From the NCBI GenBank assembly GCA_002401365.1, contig NVSW01000053.1:1-21314 (forward strand): DNA of 21,314 bases, written 5' to 3'. The DNA is from Piscirickettsiaceae bacterium. Lineage in GTDB: Bacteria > Pseudomonadota > Gammaproteobacteria > Methylococcales > Cycloclasticaceae. The translations under genes and the position numbers were made by a program. Under the pieces are notes generated by a model. The model did not search any database, was not told where the DNA came from, and was given only the letters and a program-made list of their open reading frames with translations. The first letter of the stretch is position 1, and each line of letters begins with the position of its first letter. Shown here piece by piece: positions 1-6,792 of the stretch.

Positions 1-440
1 ATCGGCACGTGACGAATATCTGCACCCGCAATAACAAAACCATACGGGTGGATTGGATAAGCGGGATTTGGCACAAGGACGGCATCACCAGGGCCCAGCG
101 TAGCTAATGCTAAATGCGCCAAGCCTTCTTTCGAGCCAATCGTCACTATCGCTTCTGAATCAAAGTCTAAATCAACATCGTATTTTGATTTATACCAACC
201 ACAAATTGCTTTACGCAAACGTGGAATACCACGAGAAACCGAATAACGATGTGTATCGCCACGTTGGGCTGCTTCTATTAGCTTGTCTACAATGTGCTTT
301 GGTGTAGGTTGGTCAGGATTGCCCATACCAAAATCAATAATATCTTCACCTGCCGCACGAGCTTGTGCCTTAAGGTCATTAACTATATTAAAGACATAGG
401 GGGGTAAACGTTTGATTCTAGAAAACTCATGCATGGGCAT
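1..440 (-). CDS. alaC: Alanine-type aminotransferase, N-terminal 146 residues (3' end outside window)
   Basis: This is a fold-type I PLP-dependent aminotransferase of the AlaC/YfdZ kind, expected to make alanine from pyruvate and glutamate in the cytoplasm. I read it directly from the reverse strand: it opens with a stretch containing RIKRLPPYVFNIV, followed by DFGMGNPDQPTP, THRYSVSRGIP, TIGSKEGLAHL and PNPAYPIHPYG, all typical of this subgroup. The PLP lysine would lie in the missing C-terminal part, so catalytic competence cannot be judged here. ATG 440 is preferred; another in-frame ATG lies at 434, and an AGG sits about 11 bases before ATG 440. A promoter is visible at 475-503 and the rpoS terminator at 601-630 separates it from the operon upstream, so it is probably the first gene of its own unit. 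In relatives, hom and thrC often follow, but that is beyond this window. The subfamily assignment is firm; the exact substrate is inferred. Confidence 0.88.
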   Translation of the reverse strand, partial: MPMHEFSRIKRLPPYVFNIVNDLKAQARAAGEDIIDFGMGNPDQPTPKHIVDKLIEAAQRGDTHRYSVSRGIPRLRKAICGWYKSKYDVDLDFDSEAIVTIGSKEGLAHLALATLGPGDAVLVPNPAYPIHPYGFVIAGADIRHVP

Positions 441-474
441 TACTTGTTTAACCTAAATGACATATAAGCGCGTT

Positions 475-503
475 ACATTACCGATGTGAATTTTAACTGT
501 CAA
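475..503 (-). promoter_or_regulatory. Sigma-70-type promoter for the aminotransferase gene
   Basis: On the minus strand a perfect -35 box TTGACA (498-503) is followed by exactly 17 bases and then TAATGT (475-480), a moderate -10 box. Transcription would start near 468, giving a leader of about 28 bases before ATG 440. No other strong promoter is visible in the 441-631 gap. The -35 match and spacing are seen directly; activity is inferred. Confidence 0.6.
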
Positions 504-557
504 TGCGAAATACTAGATTATGCAGTCTTAATTTATCACATTCATTAAGCATCGGTA
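479..557. repeat. 8-bp inverted repeat flanking the aminotransferase promoter
   Basis: TACCGATG at 479-486 and its exact reverse complement CATCGGTA at 550-557 lie 63 bases apart. The first arm touches the -10 box and runs into the spacer; the second lies upstream of the -35 box. This could be a split operator, but two matching 8-mers in a 190-base gap can also occur by chance. Nothing else is recognisable in 441-600. Confidence 0.3.
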
Positions 558-600
558 TTTCGACTTACGATAGGCGCTATTGAAAGTAATATTTTAATCG

Positions 601-630
601 AAAAAAAGGGGCTTAAAGCCCCTTTTTTAT
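601..630 (-). terminator. Rho-independent terminator after rpoS
   Basis: Immediately after the rpoS stop codon the minus strand reads A6-GGGGC, a five-base loop, then GCCCC-T7. The stem is five GC pairs extended by six A:T pairs and ends in a T tract, the classic form. Because the arms are A-tract/T-tract symmetrical it could act in both directions, but there is no gene converging on it from the left. It ends the surE-rpoS operon and insulates the aminotransferase gene. Confidence 0.9.
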
Positions 631-631
631 C

Positions 632-1555
632 TTAATGAATTAATGCTGAGGGCGAAAACCCTTCGTTTTCTAATATAACTCTTAATGACTTAAGAGCACC
701 CATTTGGATTTGCCTCACACGTTCGCGCGTAACACCCATTTCATTCGCCACACTTTCTAGTGTAGATGGATGGTAACCTCTAACGCCAAAACGACGTGCT
801 ATTACCTCGCGCTGCTTCTCCGATAATTTATCTAGCCATTGACCAAGGTTTTTTCGCACTTCGTCGCTTTGCATAATATCAGCTGGTTCCTCAGCCGAAT
901 TATCTGGCACTGTATCGAGCAACTGTTGGTCTGAATCTTTACCGGCTGTTACGTCTATCGAGGTAACATTTTCAGCGTGCAGACGAAACATTCTTTCGAT
1001 ATCTTCAACTGGTTTTCCAAGTTCCATTGCCACATCTTCAGCCGATACTTCTGTGTCATATAACTGGCTTAGTTCGCGGGCTTTTTTCAGATAAATATTC
1101 ATCTCTTTAATAATATGGATCGGCAAACGAATTGTTCTTGTTTGGTTCATGATTGCACGTTCAATGGTTTGACGAATCCACCATGTTGCGTATGTTGAAA
1201 AACGAAAGCCTTTTTCTGGGTCAAATTTCTCGACCGCTCTAATCAGCCCAAGATTGCCTTCTTCAATAATATCTAACAGTGGTAAGCCGCGTTTCATATA
1301 ACGCCTTGAAATTTTAACAACTAAACGCAAGTTGCTTTCAATCATTCGCTGCCTTGCAGGCTGGTCACCTTTTTGTACAAGTCGGCCTAACTCAATTTCT
1401 TCTGCCGCCGTTAAGAGTACTGATTTACTTAACTCGTTTAGGTAAATTTGCGTAGCGTCTGTACTTTTATCTATTGCTGGTTTTGTTTTTTGTTCTGTGG
1501 TCTGCTCTTGATCTAGCATCAAACCATGATTAACTCTTTCCGTATTTCTTTGCAT
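632..1555 (-). CDS. rpoS: RNA polymerase sigma factor RpoS
   Basis: Stationary-phase and general stress sigma factor that binds core RNA polymerase. Numbering from ATG 1561 (309 residues), region 1.2 starts near residue 36 (DATQIYLNEL), region 2 spans about 77-140 with the -10 recognition helix YATWWIRQTIERAI, and the region 4.2 helix-turn-helix is at about 267-294 (TLESVANEMGVTRERVRQIQ). K152-E153 correspond to E. coli K173-E174, residues known to matter for RssB/ClpXP turnover. The N-terminus before region 1.2 is about 20 residues shorter than in E. coli. Two starts are possible: ATG 1561, overlapping the nlpD stop as ATGA, or ATG 1555. I chose 1555 because the AAGAGGGG ribosome site sits directly against 1561 but at a normal distance from 1555. 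Either way there is essentially no gap to nlpD, so translation is probably coupled. The terminator at 601-630 follows at once. Confidence 0.97.
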   Translation of the reverse strand: MQRNTERVNHGLMLDQEQTTEQKTKPAIDKSTDATQIYLNELSKSVLLTAAEEIELGRLVQKGDQPARQRMIESNLRLVVKISRRYMKRGLPLLDIIEEGNLGLIRAVEKFDPEKGFRFSTYATWWIRQTIERAIMNQTRTIRLPIHIIKEMNIYLKKARELSQLYDTEVSAEDVAMELGKPVEDIERMFRLHAENVTSIDVTAGKDSDQQLLDTVPDNSAEEPADIMQSDEVRKNLGQWLDKLSEKQREVIARRFGVRGYHPSTLESVANEMGVTRERVRQIQMGALKSLRVILENEGFSPSALIH

Positions 1556-1557
1556 TT

Positions 1558-2304
1558 TCATCCCCTCTTAAGTTTTGGCATATAGCGAGTAACAGAAACT
1601 GGTTTTCCGTGGCGTCTAATTTCAAAAAATAGAACAGGACGTCTTTTATTATCCAATCCAATCTCAGCAATCGTTTGCCCTTTCTTAACGAAACTACCTT
1701 CTTTAACCAACAACCGTTTATTAAAACCGTATGCACTTAAAAACTCTTCATTGTGCTTTATGATCAAAAGGTTTCCGTAACCCTTCAAGCCATTCCCTGC
1801 GTATACGACCTTGCCACTTTCTCCACTTTTGACCAGTTCGCCTAACTTACCTACTACCGTTACGCCTGTACGACTCTTATCACTCTCTAACCGCCTTACC
1901 CTTATCGGCCATTGCCAATTTAACTTGAATGTTTTTTTATAATTATTTGAGGTATTGGCTTTAACTATATGTTTTTTATAAATTTTTTGTTTTATTTTTT
2001 TTGTTACTAAGACCTTCTTATACGTTTTTTTTGGCACTAATCGTAATGGTTGTCCAATATAAATTATGTACGGACGTGCAATGCTATTCCACTTGGCAAT
2101 GTCTTGGTAATCTTTGCCACTTTGCCAAGCAATGGAATACAAGGTATCACTTCGCTTAACAACGTAAGAAGTAGCCGACTGTTTTATAGGATTATTTTGA
2201 TTTAAAACCGGCGCATGAATTTTATTAGTGGAACACGAAGCTAAAACAGCACAACAAACAACAAGGCTAATAACTAATGCGATACAACGTCTACAATTCA
2301 GCAT
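1558..2304 (-). CDS. nlpD: NlpD-like lipoprotein, LysM plus degenerate LytM domain (amidase activator)
   Basis: Predicted outer-membrane lipoprotein that activates a cell-separation amidase (AmiC in E. coli). Residue numbers count from the GTG at 2307. The signal peptide ends in the lipobox LASC with Cys25, and Ser26 at +2 fits outer-membrane sorting. A LysM domain (about 48-91) binds peptidoglycan. A lysine-rich linker (about 92-128) leads into an M23/LytM domain (about 131-245). The domain is catalytically dead: even two histidines still visible in E. coli NlpD are replaced here (AYGFN with F195, VLFFEI with F227). Start is GTG 2307 or ATG 2304; no clear ribosome site precedes either, and yqaA stops only about 10 bases upstream, so coupling is likely. 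The linker codons include two A8 runs. Its position before rpoS is the standard gammaproteobacterial arrangement. Confidence 0.93.
   Translation of the reverse strand: MLNCRRCIALVISLVVCCAVLASCSTNKIHAPVLNQNNPIKQSATSYVVKRSDTLYSIAWQSGKDYQDIAKWNSIARPYIIYIGQPLRLVPKKTYKKVLVTKKIKQKIYKKHIVKANTSNNYKKTFKLNWQWPIRVRRLESDKSRTGVTVVGKLGELVKSGESGKVVYAGNGLKGYGNLLIIKHNEEFLSAYGFNKRLLVKEGSFVKKGQTIAEIGLDNKRRPVLFFEIRRHGKPVSVTRYMPKLKRG
1936..1964 (-). promoter_or_regulatory. Possible rpoS promoter inside nlpD
   Basis: Within the AT-rich linker part of nlpD the minus strand has TTAAAG (1959-1964), a 17-base spacer and TATAAA (1936-1941). The -10 box is good, the -35 box poor. It lies about 375 bases before the rpoS start. 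In E. coli the main rpoS promoter also lies inside nlpD, which is why I list it, but AT-rich DNA produces such matches easily. Confidence 0.25.
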
Positions 2305-2316
2305 CACTGATATTGG

Positions 2317-2898
2317 TTATGAAAACCCAAATTTATAGATCACTATACCTAATATAATGGCAGCAGTAACCGTCCAACCTATTTTTTCGATGTAGTCATT
2401 CAGGCGGTGTCGTAGGCCATCTCCGCCCAATGAAACCAAATAAGCAACAAGGTAAAATCGAGCGCCCCGTCCAATAATTGACGCTAAAACAAAAGGTAAA
2501 AAATACATACCCAACAAACCCGCTGTAACAGTAAAAACCTTATACGGAATAGGTGAAAAACCGGCAACCAATATCGCCCAAAAGCCCCAATTATCAAACC
2601 ATTCTTTTACAACATCAAACTTATGCGCATAACCAATGGATTCAATGAGCGGCTCAATTAATTCGAAGGAAAAAAATCCAATGCAGTAACCAATAATACC
2701 ACCAAGCACTGATCCAACAGTTGTTATCAAGGCATAGCTAAAGCTTTTCGATGGTTTCGCCAAGCACATAGGTGCCAACATCACGTCAGGTGGAATCGGA
2801 AAAAACGAAGATTCAGCGACACTCAAAAAAAACAAATAATGGCTAGCATATCTATGCTCCGCCCATTGTAAAACTCGATTGTACAAACGTTTAAACAT
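2317..2898 (-). CDS. yqaA: YqaA-type DedA-superfamily inner-membrane protein
   Basis: A 193-residue hydrophobic protein of the SNARE-associated/VTT (DedA) superfamily, YqaA branch, expected in the inner membrane. Visible hallmarks are an early AESSFFPIPPDVML segment, a glycine-rich membrane stretch (GSVLGGIIGYCIGFF), the re-entrant motif FSPIPYKVFTVTAG near the middle and IIGRGARFYLVAYL after it, then a C-terminal membrane segment. Other branches of this superfamily move lipid carriers or phospholipids between leaflets; the substrate of the YqaA branch is unknown to me. It follows pcm by 18 bases and precedes nlpD by about 10, so it belongs to the surE-rpoS operon. No Shine-Dalgarno is visible before ATG 2898. 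Confidence 0.88.
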   Translation of the reverse strand: MFKRLYNRVLQWAEHRYASHYLFFLSVAESSFFPIPPDVMLAPMCLAKPSKSFSYALITTVGSVLGGIIGYCIGFFSFELIEPLIESIGYAHKFDVVKEWFDNWGFWAILVAGFSPIPYKVFTVTAGLLGMYFLPFVLASIIGRGARFYLVAYLVSLGGDGLRHRLNDYIEKIGWTVTAAIILGIVIYKFGFS

Positions 2899-2916
2899 AA
2901 TAATTAAGAAAAAGTA

Positions 2917-3549
2917 CTATAACCTACCCTTTAAAAAAGGAACAAAACTTACTGGCTCTATTGTCTCCACTTCATAGGCAGATACCGTTCGAGTAATGCG
3001 CTGTAACACTTGCTTACCTTCCTCACCAACCGGAATAACTAATTTAGCACCAATATTCAGTTGTTCCAATAATTTAAGCGGTATTTCTACCGGTGCTGCA
3101 GCCGCTAGAATAGCATCATATGGACCACATGCATTCCAACCCCAGCTACCGTCAGAATGTTTAAAACTAATGTTTTTAAAGCCTATATCATTTAATACTT
3201 TTTTCGCTCTTTCCTGTAGTGGCCGAATACGTTCCACAGAAAAGACTCGAGGAATAAGGCTTGCCAATACAGCTGACTGATAACCAGAGCCAGTACCTAC
3301 TTCCAATACATTTTCTGGCAAACCATCTTCAATAAGCAGCTCTGTCATACGGGCAACAATATACGGCTGCGAAATGGTTTGACCTAAACCTATTGGCAAT
3401 GCTGTGTTTTCATAAGCTCTACTGGCCAATGCTTCTGCCACGAACAAATGCCTAGGTATCTTGCGCATCACCGATAAAACACGTTCGTCCTTAATGCCCA
3501 AGTCCTGCAGCTGCATAATTAGACGGTCACGCGTGCGTTGTGACGTCAT
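2917..3549 (-). CDS. pcm: Protein-L-isoaspartate O-methyltransferase
   Basis: Repairs aged proteins by methylating L-isoaspartyl residues with S-adenosylmethionine in the cytoplasm. The Rossmann SAM-binding motif reads EVGTGSGYQSAVLA, preceded by the family signature LGQTISQPYIVARMTEL and followed by FSVERI and ILAAAAPVEIP. Several starts are possible: TTG 3600, ATG 3582 (sharing one base with the surE stop as TAATG) and ATG 3549. I chose ATG 3549 because AAAGG precedes it by 7 bases and because family members in pseudomonads begin with the same MTSQRTR sequence; this gives 210 residues, the usual length. It sits between surE and yqaA. surE-pcm pairing is a conserved stress-survival arrangement. 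Confidence 0.95.
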   Translation of the reverse strand: MTSQRTRDRLIMQLQDLGIKDERVLSVMRKIPRHLFVAEALASRAYENTALPIGLGQTISQPYIVARMTELLIEDGLPENVLEVGTGSGYQSAVLASLIPRVFSVERIRPLQERAKKVLNDIGFKNISFKHSDGSWGWNACGPYDAILAAAAPVEIPLKLLEQLNIGAKLVIPVGEEGKQVLQRITRTVSAYEVETIEPVSFVPFLKGRL

Positions 3550-3581
3550 GCCGATACCTTTGTGTTGATTAGATAATTTCA

Positions 3582-4328
3582 TTAAAGTATCGCTAACCAA
3601 CTATCCAGTTTAGGTAATAACTGGTGATTTGTTAGGTCAATTTTTAGCGGGGTAACAGAAATATAGTTATTTGCCACCGTATAAAAATCTGTGCCCTCAC
3701 CAGCATCTTGTTCTTTACCTGGCGGGCCAACCCAATAAATTTTTTTGTTCCTAGGGTCGCGAGCTTCAATCACCGATTCCGCACGATGACGTTGTCCCAA
3801 CCTAGTGGCACGATAGCCATTAATGTTTTTTAAAGCCACATCAGGTATATTTACATTCAAAATTGTATCCGCCGGTAATGGCTTATCAATCAATTGTTTT
3901 AATAGTACTGTGGCAACATGGGCTGCCGTATCATAATATTTTGGCTGACTGGAACATACCGATATCGCAACCGATGGTAAGCCCAAAAAACGTCCCTCAG
4001 TTGCTGCCGCCACCGTGCCAGAATAAAGCACGTCATCACCCATATTTTCACCATTATTAATCCCAGAAAAGACAATATTTGGCTCATCCTCTAACAATCC
4101 GGTGAGTGCTAAATGGACACAATCTGTTGGTGTACCATCCACACTGTAAAAACCGTTCGTTTGTTGTTGTACACGTAGTGGCATCTCTAATGTGAGCGAA
4201 TTACTCGCCGCACTTCTATTACGATCAGGCGCAACAACAGTGACCTTCGCGCACGCACTCAAAGCCTCTGCTAAAGAAGAAAGACCCGGTGCTAAGTAGC
4301 CGTCATCATTACTCACTAAGATGTGCAT
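3582..4328 (-). CDS. surE: 5'/3'-nucleotidase SurE
   Basis: Metal-dependent phosphatase acting on nucleoside monophosphates and short polyphosphates in the cytoplasm, linked to stationary-phase survival. Its 248 residues begin with the metal-binding SNDDG (D8, D9), followed by VAPDRNRSAASNSLT, the conserved GTPTDC and SGINNGENMGDDVLYSGTVA, as in E. coli SurE. It is the first gene of the surE-pcm-yqaA-nlpD-rpoS run. It starts at ATG 4328, 36 bases from the divergent smr gene, and no Shine-Dalgarno can be found before it; a TATAAT-like box lies only a few bases upstream of the start codon, so the message may be leaderless, or the true promoter may lie inside smr. Confidence 0.96.
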   Translation of the reverse strand: MHILVSNDDGYLAPGLSSLAEALSACAKVTVVAPDRNRSAASNSLTLEMPLRVQQQTNGFYSVDGTPTDCVHLALTGLLEDEPNIVFSGINNGENMGDDVLYSGTVAAATEGRFLGLPSVAISVCSSQPKYYDTAAHVATVLLKQLIDKPLPADTILNVNIPDVALKNINGYRATRLGQRHRAESVIEARDPRNKKIYWVGPPGKEQDAGEGTDFYTVANNYISVTPLKIDLTNHQLLPKLDSWLAIL

Positions 4329-4364
4329 TAATTATATTAATTTAATATTTGCTAAAATAGCATT
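4329..4364. promoter_or_regulatory. 36-bp divergent surE/smr promoter region
   Basis: Only 36 bases, about 90% A+T, separate the start codons of surE (minus) and smr (plus). Toward smr, TAAAAT lies at 4353-4358, about 7 bases before ATG 4365; toward surE, TATAAT ends 2 bases before ATG 4328. Neither start has a Shine-Dalgarno. A 15-bp palindrome ATATTAA-T-TTAATAT fills 4334-4348, and GCTA-AAA-TAGC lies at 4351-4361. Both transcripts could be leaderless, or promoters may lie within the opposite gene. Confidence 0.45.
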
Positions 4365-4907
4365 ATGACAGAAGATAAATTAAAACGACTAACTTCAAAC
4401 GAAGATTCTCAACTTTTTAGGGAATCCGTAGGGACAGTACGTCGAATACAATCTGATAAGCTCCTGTTATCAGCACCCAAACCTAAGTCAGCAAGCATAC
4501 AGCAAGTTTGGCAGCAACTGCCTGCTTTAAATTCTATTATTCGAGATGAGCAGGCGGCCGAGGGAAACGAAGTGGTTTTCTTCTCTCGTGATGGCGTACA
4601 GCGTAGAACTATACGTAAATTAAAAAGAGGTGATATCCGAATTTCAGACTGTCTTGATTTACACGGATTAACAGAAGCAAAAGCCCAGCAGGAAATCACA
4701 AGCTTTATTGATTACAATTATTCACCCACTAGCCGCTATGTCATGATTATTCATGGCAAAGGATTAGGCAGTGAGAACAAGTACCCTACTTTGAAAAACT
4801 TAACTCTCAACGTCTTAAAATCACATGACCTTGTATTAGCTTATTCGTCTGCATTAATCAGCGACGGTGGAACCGGTGCTTTATACATCTTGTTACAAAA
4901 AAAATAA
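4365..4907 (+). CDS. Smr-domain protein (SmrA/DUF-type), probable nucleic-acid nicking or binding
   Basis: The only plus-strand gene, 180 residues. The N-terminal 95 residues are charged and without a family I recognise. The C-terminal 85 form a Smr domain: LDLHGLT at 97-103, IIHGKGLGSE at 128-137 and GGTGALYILL at 168-177, the three hallmark segments. Smr domains, first described at the C-terminus of MutS2, cut or bind branched DNA or collided-ribosome mRNA in different proteins; which applies here is unknown. The Smr histidine (H100) and the HGKG loop are intact, so it is unlikely to be dead. It is divergent from surE and its stop lies 7 bases from the convergent uppP stop, with no terminator visible between them. 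Confidence 0.85.
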   Translation: MTEDKLKRLTSNEDSQLFRESVGTVRRIQSDKLLLSAPKPKSASIQQVWQQLPALNSIIRDEQAAEGNEVVFFSRDGVQRRTIRKLKRGDIRISDCLDLHGLTEAKAQQEITSFIDYNYSPTSRYVMIIHGKGLGSENKYPTLKNLTLNVLKSHDLVLAYSSALISDGGTGALYILLQKK

Positions 4908-4914
4908 TTAAACT

Positions 4915-5715
4915 CTAAAATCCGTAAACAACTAACAAATATGACCCTAATAGTAAGCGATAAATAACAAAAGGTAACATGCCGATTTTTTCCAACGCCT
5001 TTAAAAATAAAGCAATGCATAGAAATGCACTCAAAGCAGATATAACCGTACCGACAATGATCGAAAACCAATCAACTAGCAAAGAACTATTAACTAATTC
5101 AACCGTTTTAAGGCTACCGGATAAAAATATTAACGGCACAGACAACAAGAAAGAAAATCTTGCACAGGCCTCTCTAGATAAGCCCAAGAACAGTCCTCCT
5201 GTCATTGTTATACCGGATCTAGAGGTGCCCGGAATTAACGCTAGCACCTGAAACAAACCAATAATAACGGCGTCTTTTATAGTGAGCCCTTGTTCAACCC
5301 TAGTTCTTTTTCCAACAACATCCGACCACCATAACAACAAACCAAACACAATCGTTGCGATTGCGATAACAACGGGGGAGCGTAATGTAGTCTCAACATA
5401 ATCTCCAAATAGCAAGCCGGCGATACCAACAGGAATTGTTCCAACAATTACATACCAAGCCAACTTACTATCGACCGTATGTTGTCGCCTAAAAACCGAC
5501 GCAAACCAACTCTTAATCAAACGTACGATATCTTTTCTAAAATAACTAACAACGGCTACTAATGTACCCACGTGAACAGCTACATCAAATGCTAATCCCT
5601 GATCCTCCCAACCAAAAATAAGAGGTAATAAAATTAAATGGGCGGAACTAGAAATAGGTAAAAACTCTGTTAACCCTTGCAACAAGCCCAAGCTTAAAAT
5701 TTGTTCAAAATCCAT
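4915..5715 (-). CDS. uppP: Undecaprenyl-diphosphatase (BacA/UppP)
   Basis: Integral inner-membrane enzyme that removes a phosphate from undecaprenyl diphosphate, recycling the lipid carrier for peptidoglycan and O-antigen synthesis; its overproduction is known to give bacitracin resistance. The 266-residue sequence has both catalytic signatures: QGLTEFLPISSSAHL (about 13-27) and PGTSRSG (162-168, R166), within a multi-pass hydrophobic protein. The start ATG 5715 directly abuts the truD stop (TAAATG), with GAGAG a few bases upstream, so it is translated as the last gene of the pyrG-to-uppP run. It is not usually found between truD and surE in Escherichia or Pseudomonas; here it follows two isoprenoid genes (ispD, ispF) that feed precursor into the same carrier pathway. 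Confidence 0.96.
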   Translation of the reverse strand: MDFEQILSLGLLQGLTEFLPISSSAHLILLPLIFGWEDQGLAFDVAVHVGTLVAVVSYFRKDIVRLIKSWFASVFRRQHTVDSKLAWYVIVGTIPVGIAGLLFGDYVETTLRSPVVIAIATIVFGLLLWWSDVVGKRTRVEQGLTIKDAVIIGLFQVLALIPGTSRSGITMTGGLFLGLSREACARFSFLLSVPLIFLSGSLKTVELVNSSLLVDWFSIIVGTVISALSAFLCIALFLKALEKIGMLPFVIYRLLLGSYLLVVYGF

Positions 5716-6783
5716 TTACAACTCTCTATCAGTTTTTGTATCAAAAATTTCTCTTAAAACAGCCGTTGCATAACTCCCGGAGGGCAGTTTAAAAGATAAT
5801 TGTGTTGTTTCCTTATCACGCATCTCTAGCTGTAAATTTTCTGGTACAACTCTTAATGAACGGCGAGAAAAATCAACATTCTCTCTTATCAGCCCTTCGC
5901 AAAACACATTATTTTCTTTGAACACACTTGTCTCAATGTTTTTTACAGCAGCAAATACAGCGCTACTACCAATACCAAATAACGGCCCTGATGGGTGAAT
6001 ATCATGCTCTATAATCCGTTGTCTGATTTCTTCGTCAATGAACTCCTCAACAAAAAACTGTCGAGTACCATTCAGAACAAAGGCGTCACCTTCCATTGCC
6101 GTATTCCAAGTTCCTGCAGCAACACGTTGAGCTAATACATTATTAAATAAAAATGAACGTACAGCAGAAAGTAATAAGCCTTTTACACGTTTGCTCTTAA
6201 AACTCTCGTGTTGCGAAAATATGTCAAAAGCCTGTTTCAAATTATGTCCAGAGAACCCAAAACGTTGTTCCATAAAATAATTTGGCACACCCATTAATGA
6301 TACCTTCTCTACTTTTTGCCTTAATTGCTCCCTATCAACAGGGCACTGCCTCAAGGTAATAGTAAATTCGTTAGCGCTTATTGCACCTTTTTTTAATTTT
6401 TTCCTATGTCGCGCAACATTCATCACCTTCAACGTCGAATCTTCCAACAGCGACCAGTCTGGATCCTTAATGCCTGGCAAGTACACACTAAATGTCTGCG
6501 TAGTAATAGCGTGGCGGTCTTTCATGCCTGCATAGGCAACATCTCGTCTCTTCACAGCTGAGAATTTTGCCAGTGTTTGTGCAACACTATCTGTATTTAA
6601 GCCCGTTTTTTTAAGCGTTATAAATGCGTGTTCGCCCTCACCGCTTGGCGAAAAAGAAAGTTGTTCGTTTACAATAAAATCATTTGCCTTCGAACGAAAA
6701 AGAGCAGTCGCCAATGCACCACCATGTACGTAAGGTAGTCCTGCGACGTGACCTTCAAAAAAAACATTTGACGAATTTAACAC
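5716..6783 (-). CDS. truD: tRNA pseudouridine(13) synthase TruD
   Basis: Converts U13 of tRNA-Glu to pseudouridine. The catalytic signature AGMKDRHAITTQ occupies residues 85-96, with D89 as the nucleophilic aspartate, and the second family signature NYFMEQRFGFSGHN lies in the middle, before the inserted TRUD domain. Length (355) is normal. The start is GTG 6783, the only reasonable initiator before residue 80; it lies 9 bases after the ispF stop with a poor ribosome site, suggesting coupled translation. The ispF-truD junction is conserved in Escherichia and Pseudomonas, but the next gene here is uppP rather than surE. Confidence 0.96.
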   Translation of the reverse strand: MLNSSNVFFEGHVAGLPYVHGGALATALFRSKANDFIVNEQLSFSPSGEGEHAFITLKKTGLNTDSVAQTLAKFSAVKRRDVAYAGMKDRHAITTQTFSVYLPGIKDPDWSLLEDSTLKVMNVARHRKKLKKGAISANEFTITLRQCPVDREQLRQKVEKVSLMGVPNYFMEQRFGFSGHNLKQAFDIFSQHESFKSKRVKGLLLSAVRSFLFNNVLAQRVAAGTWNTAMEGDAFVLNGTRQFFVEEFIDEEIRQRIIEHDIHPSGPLFGIGSSAVFAAVKNIETSVFKENNVFCEGLIRENVDFSRRSLRVVPENLQLEMRDKETTQLSFKLPSGSYATAVLREIFDTKTDREL

Positions 6784-6792
6784 CAGCCGATT

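Noticed and set aside
107..307. 66-codon plus-strand open frame at the left edge
   Set aside because: Antisense to the aminotransferase frame, which has unmistakable family motifs.
632..1555. RpoS lacking the RssB recognition lysine
   Set aside because: Counting along E. coli RpoS places K173 in the IVKEL segment, which is conserved here as IIKEM (K152); the residue is present.
1530..1736. 68-codon minus-strand frame spanning the nlpD-rpoS junction
   Set aside because: Out of frame with both well-supported genes and no recognisable content.
3550..3600. Longer pcm starting at TTG 3600 or ATG 3582
   Set aside because: ATG 3549 has AAAGG at 7 bases and matches the family N-terminus MTSQRTR; the longer forms overlap or abut surE and add residues without family similarity. 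ATG 3582 is not fully excluded.
4334..4348. 15-bp AT palindrome as a specific operator
   Set aside because: Made only of A and T in a region of about 90% A+T, so chance palindromes are expected; kept only as part of the intergenic description.
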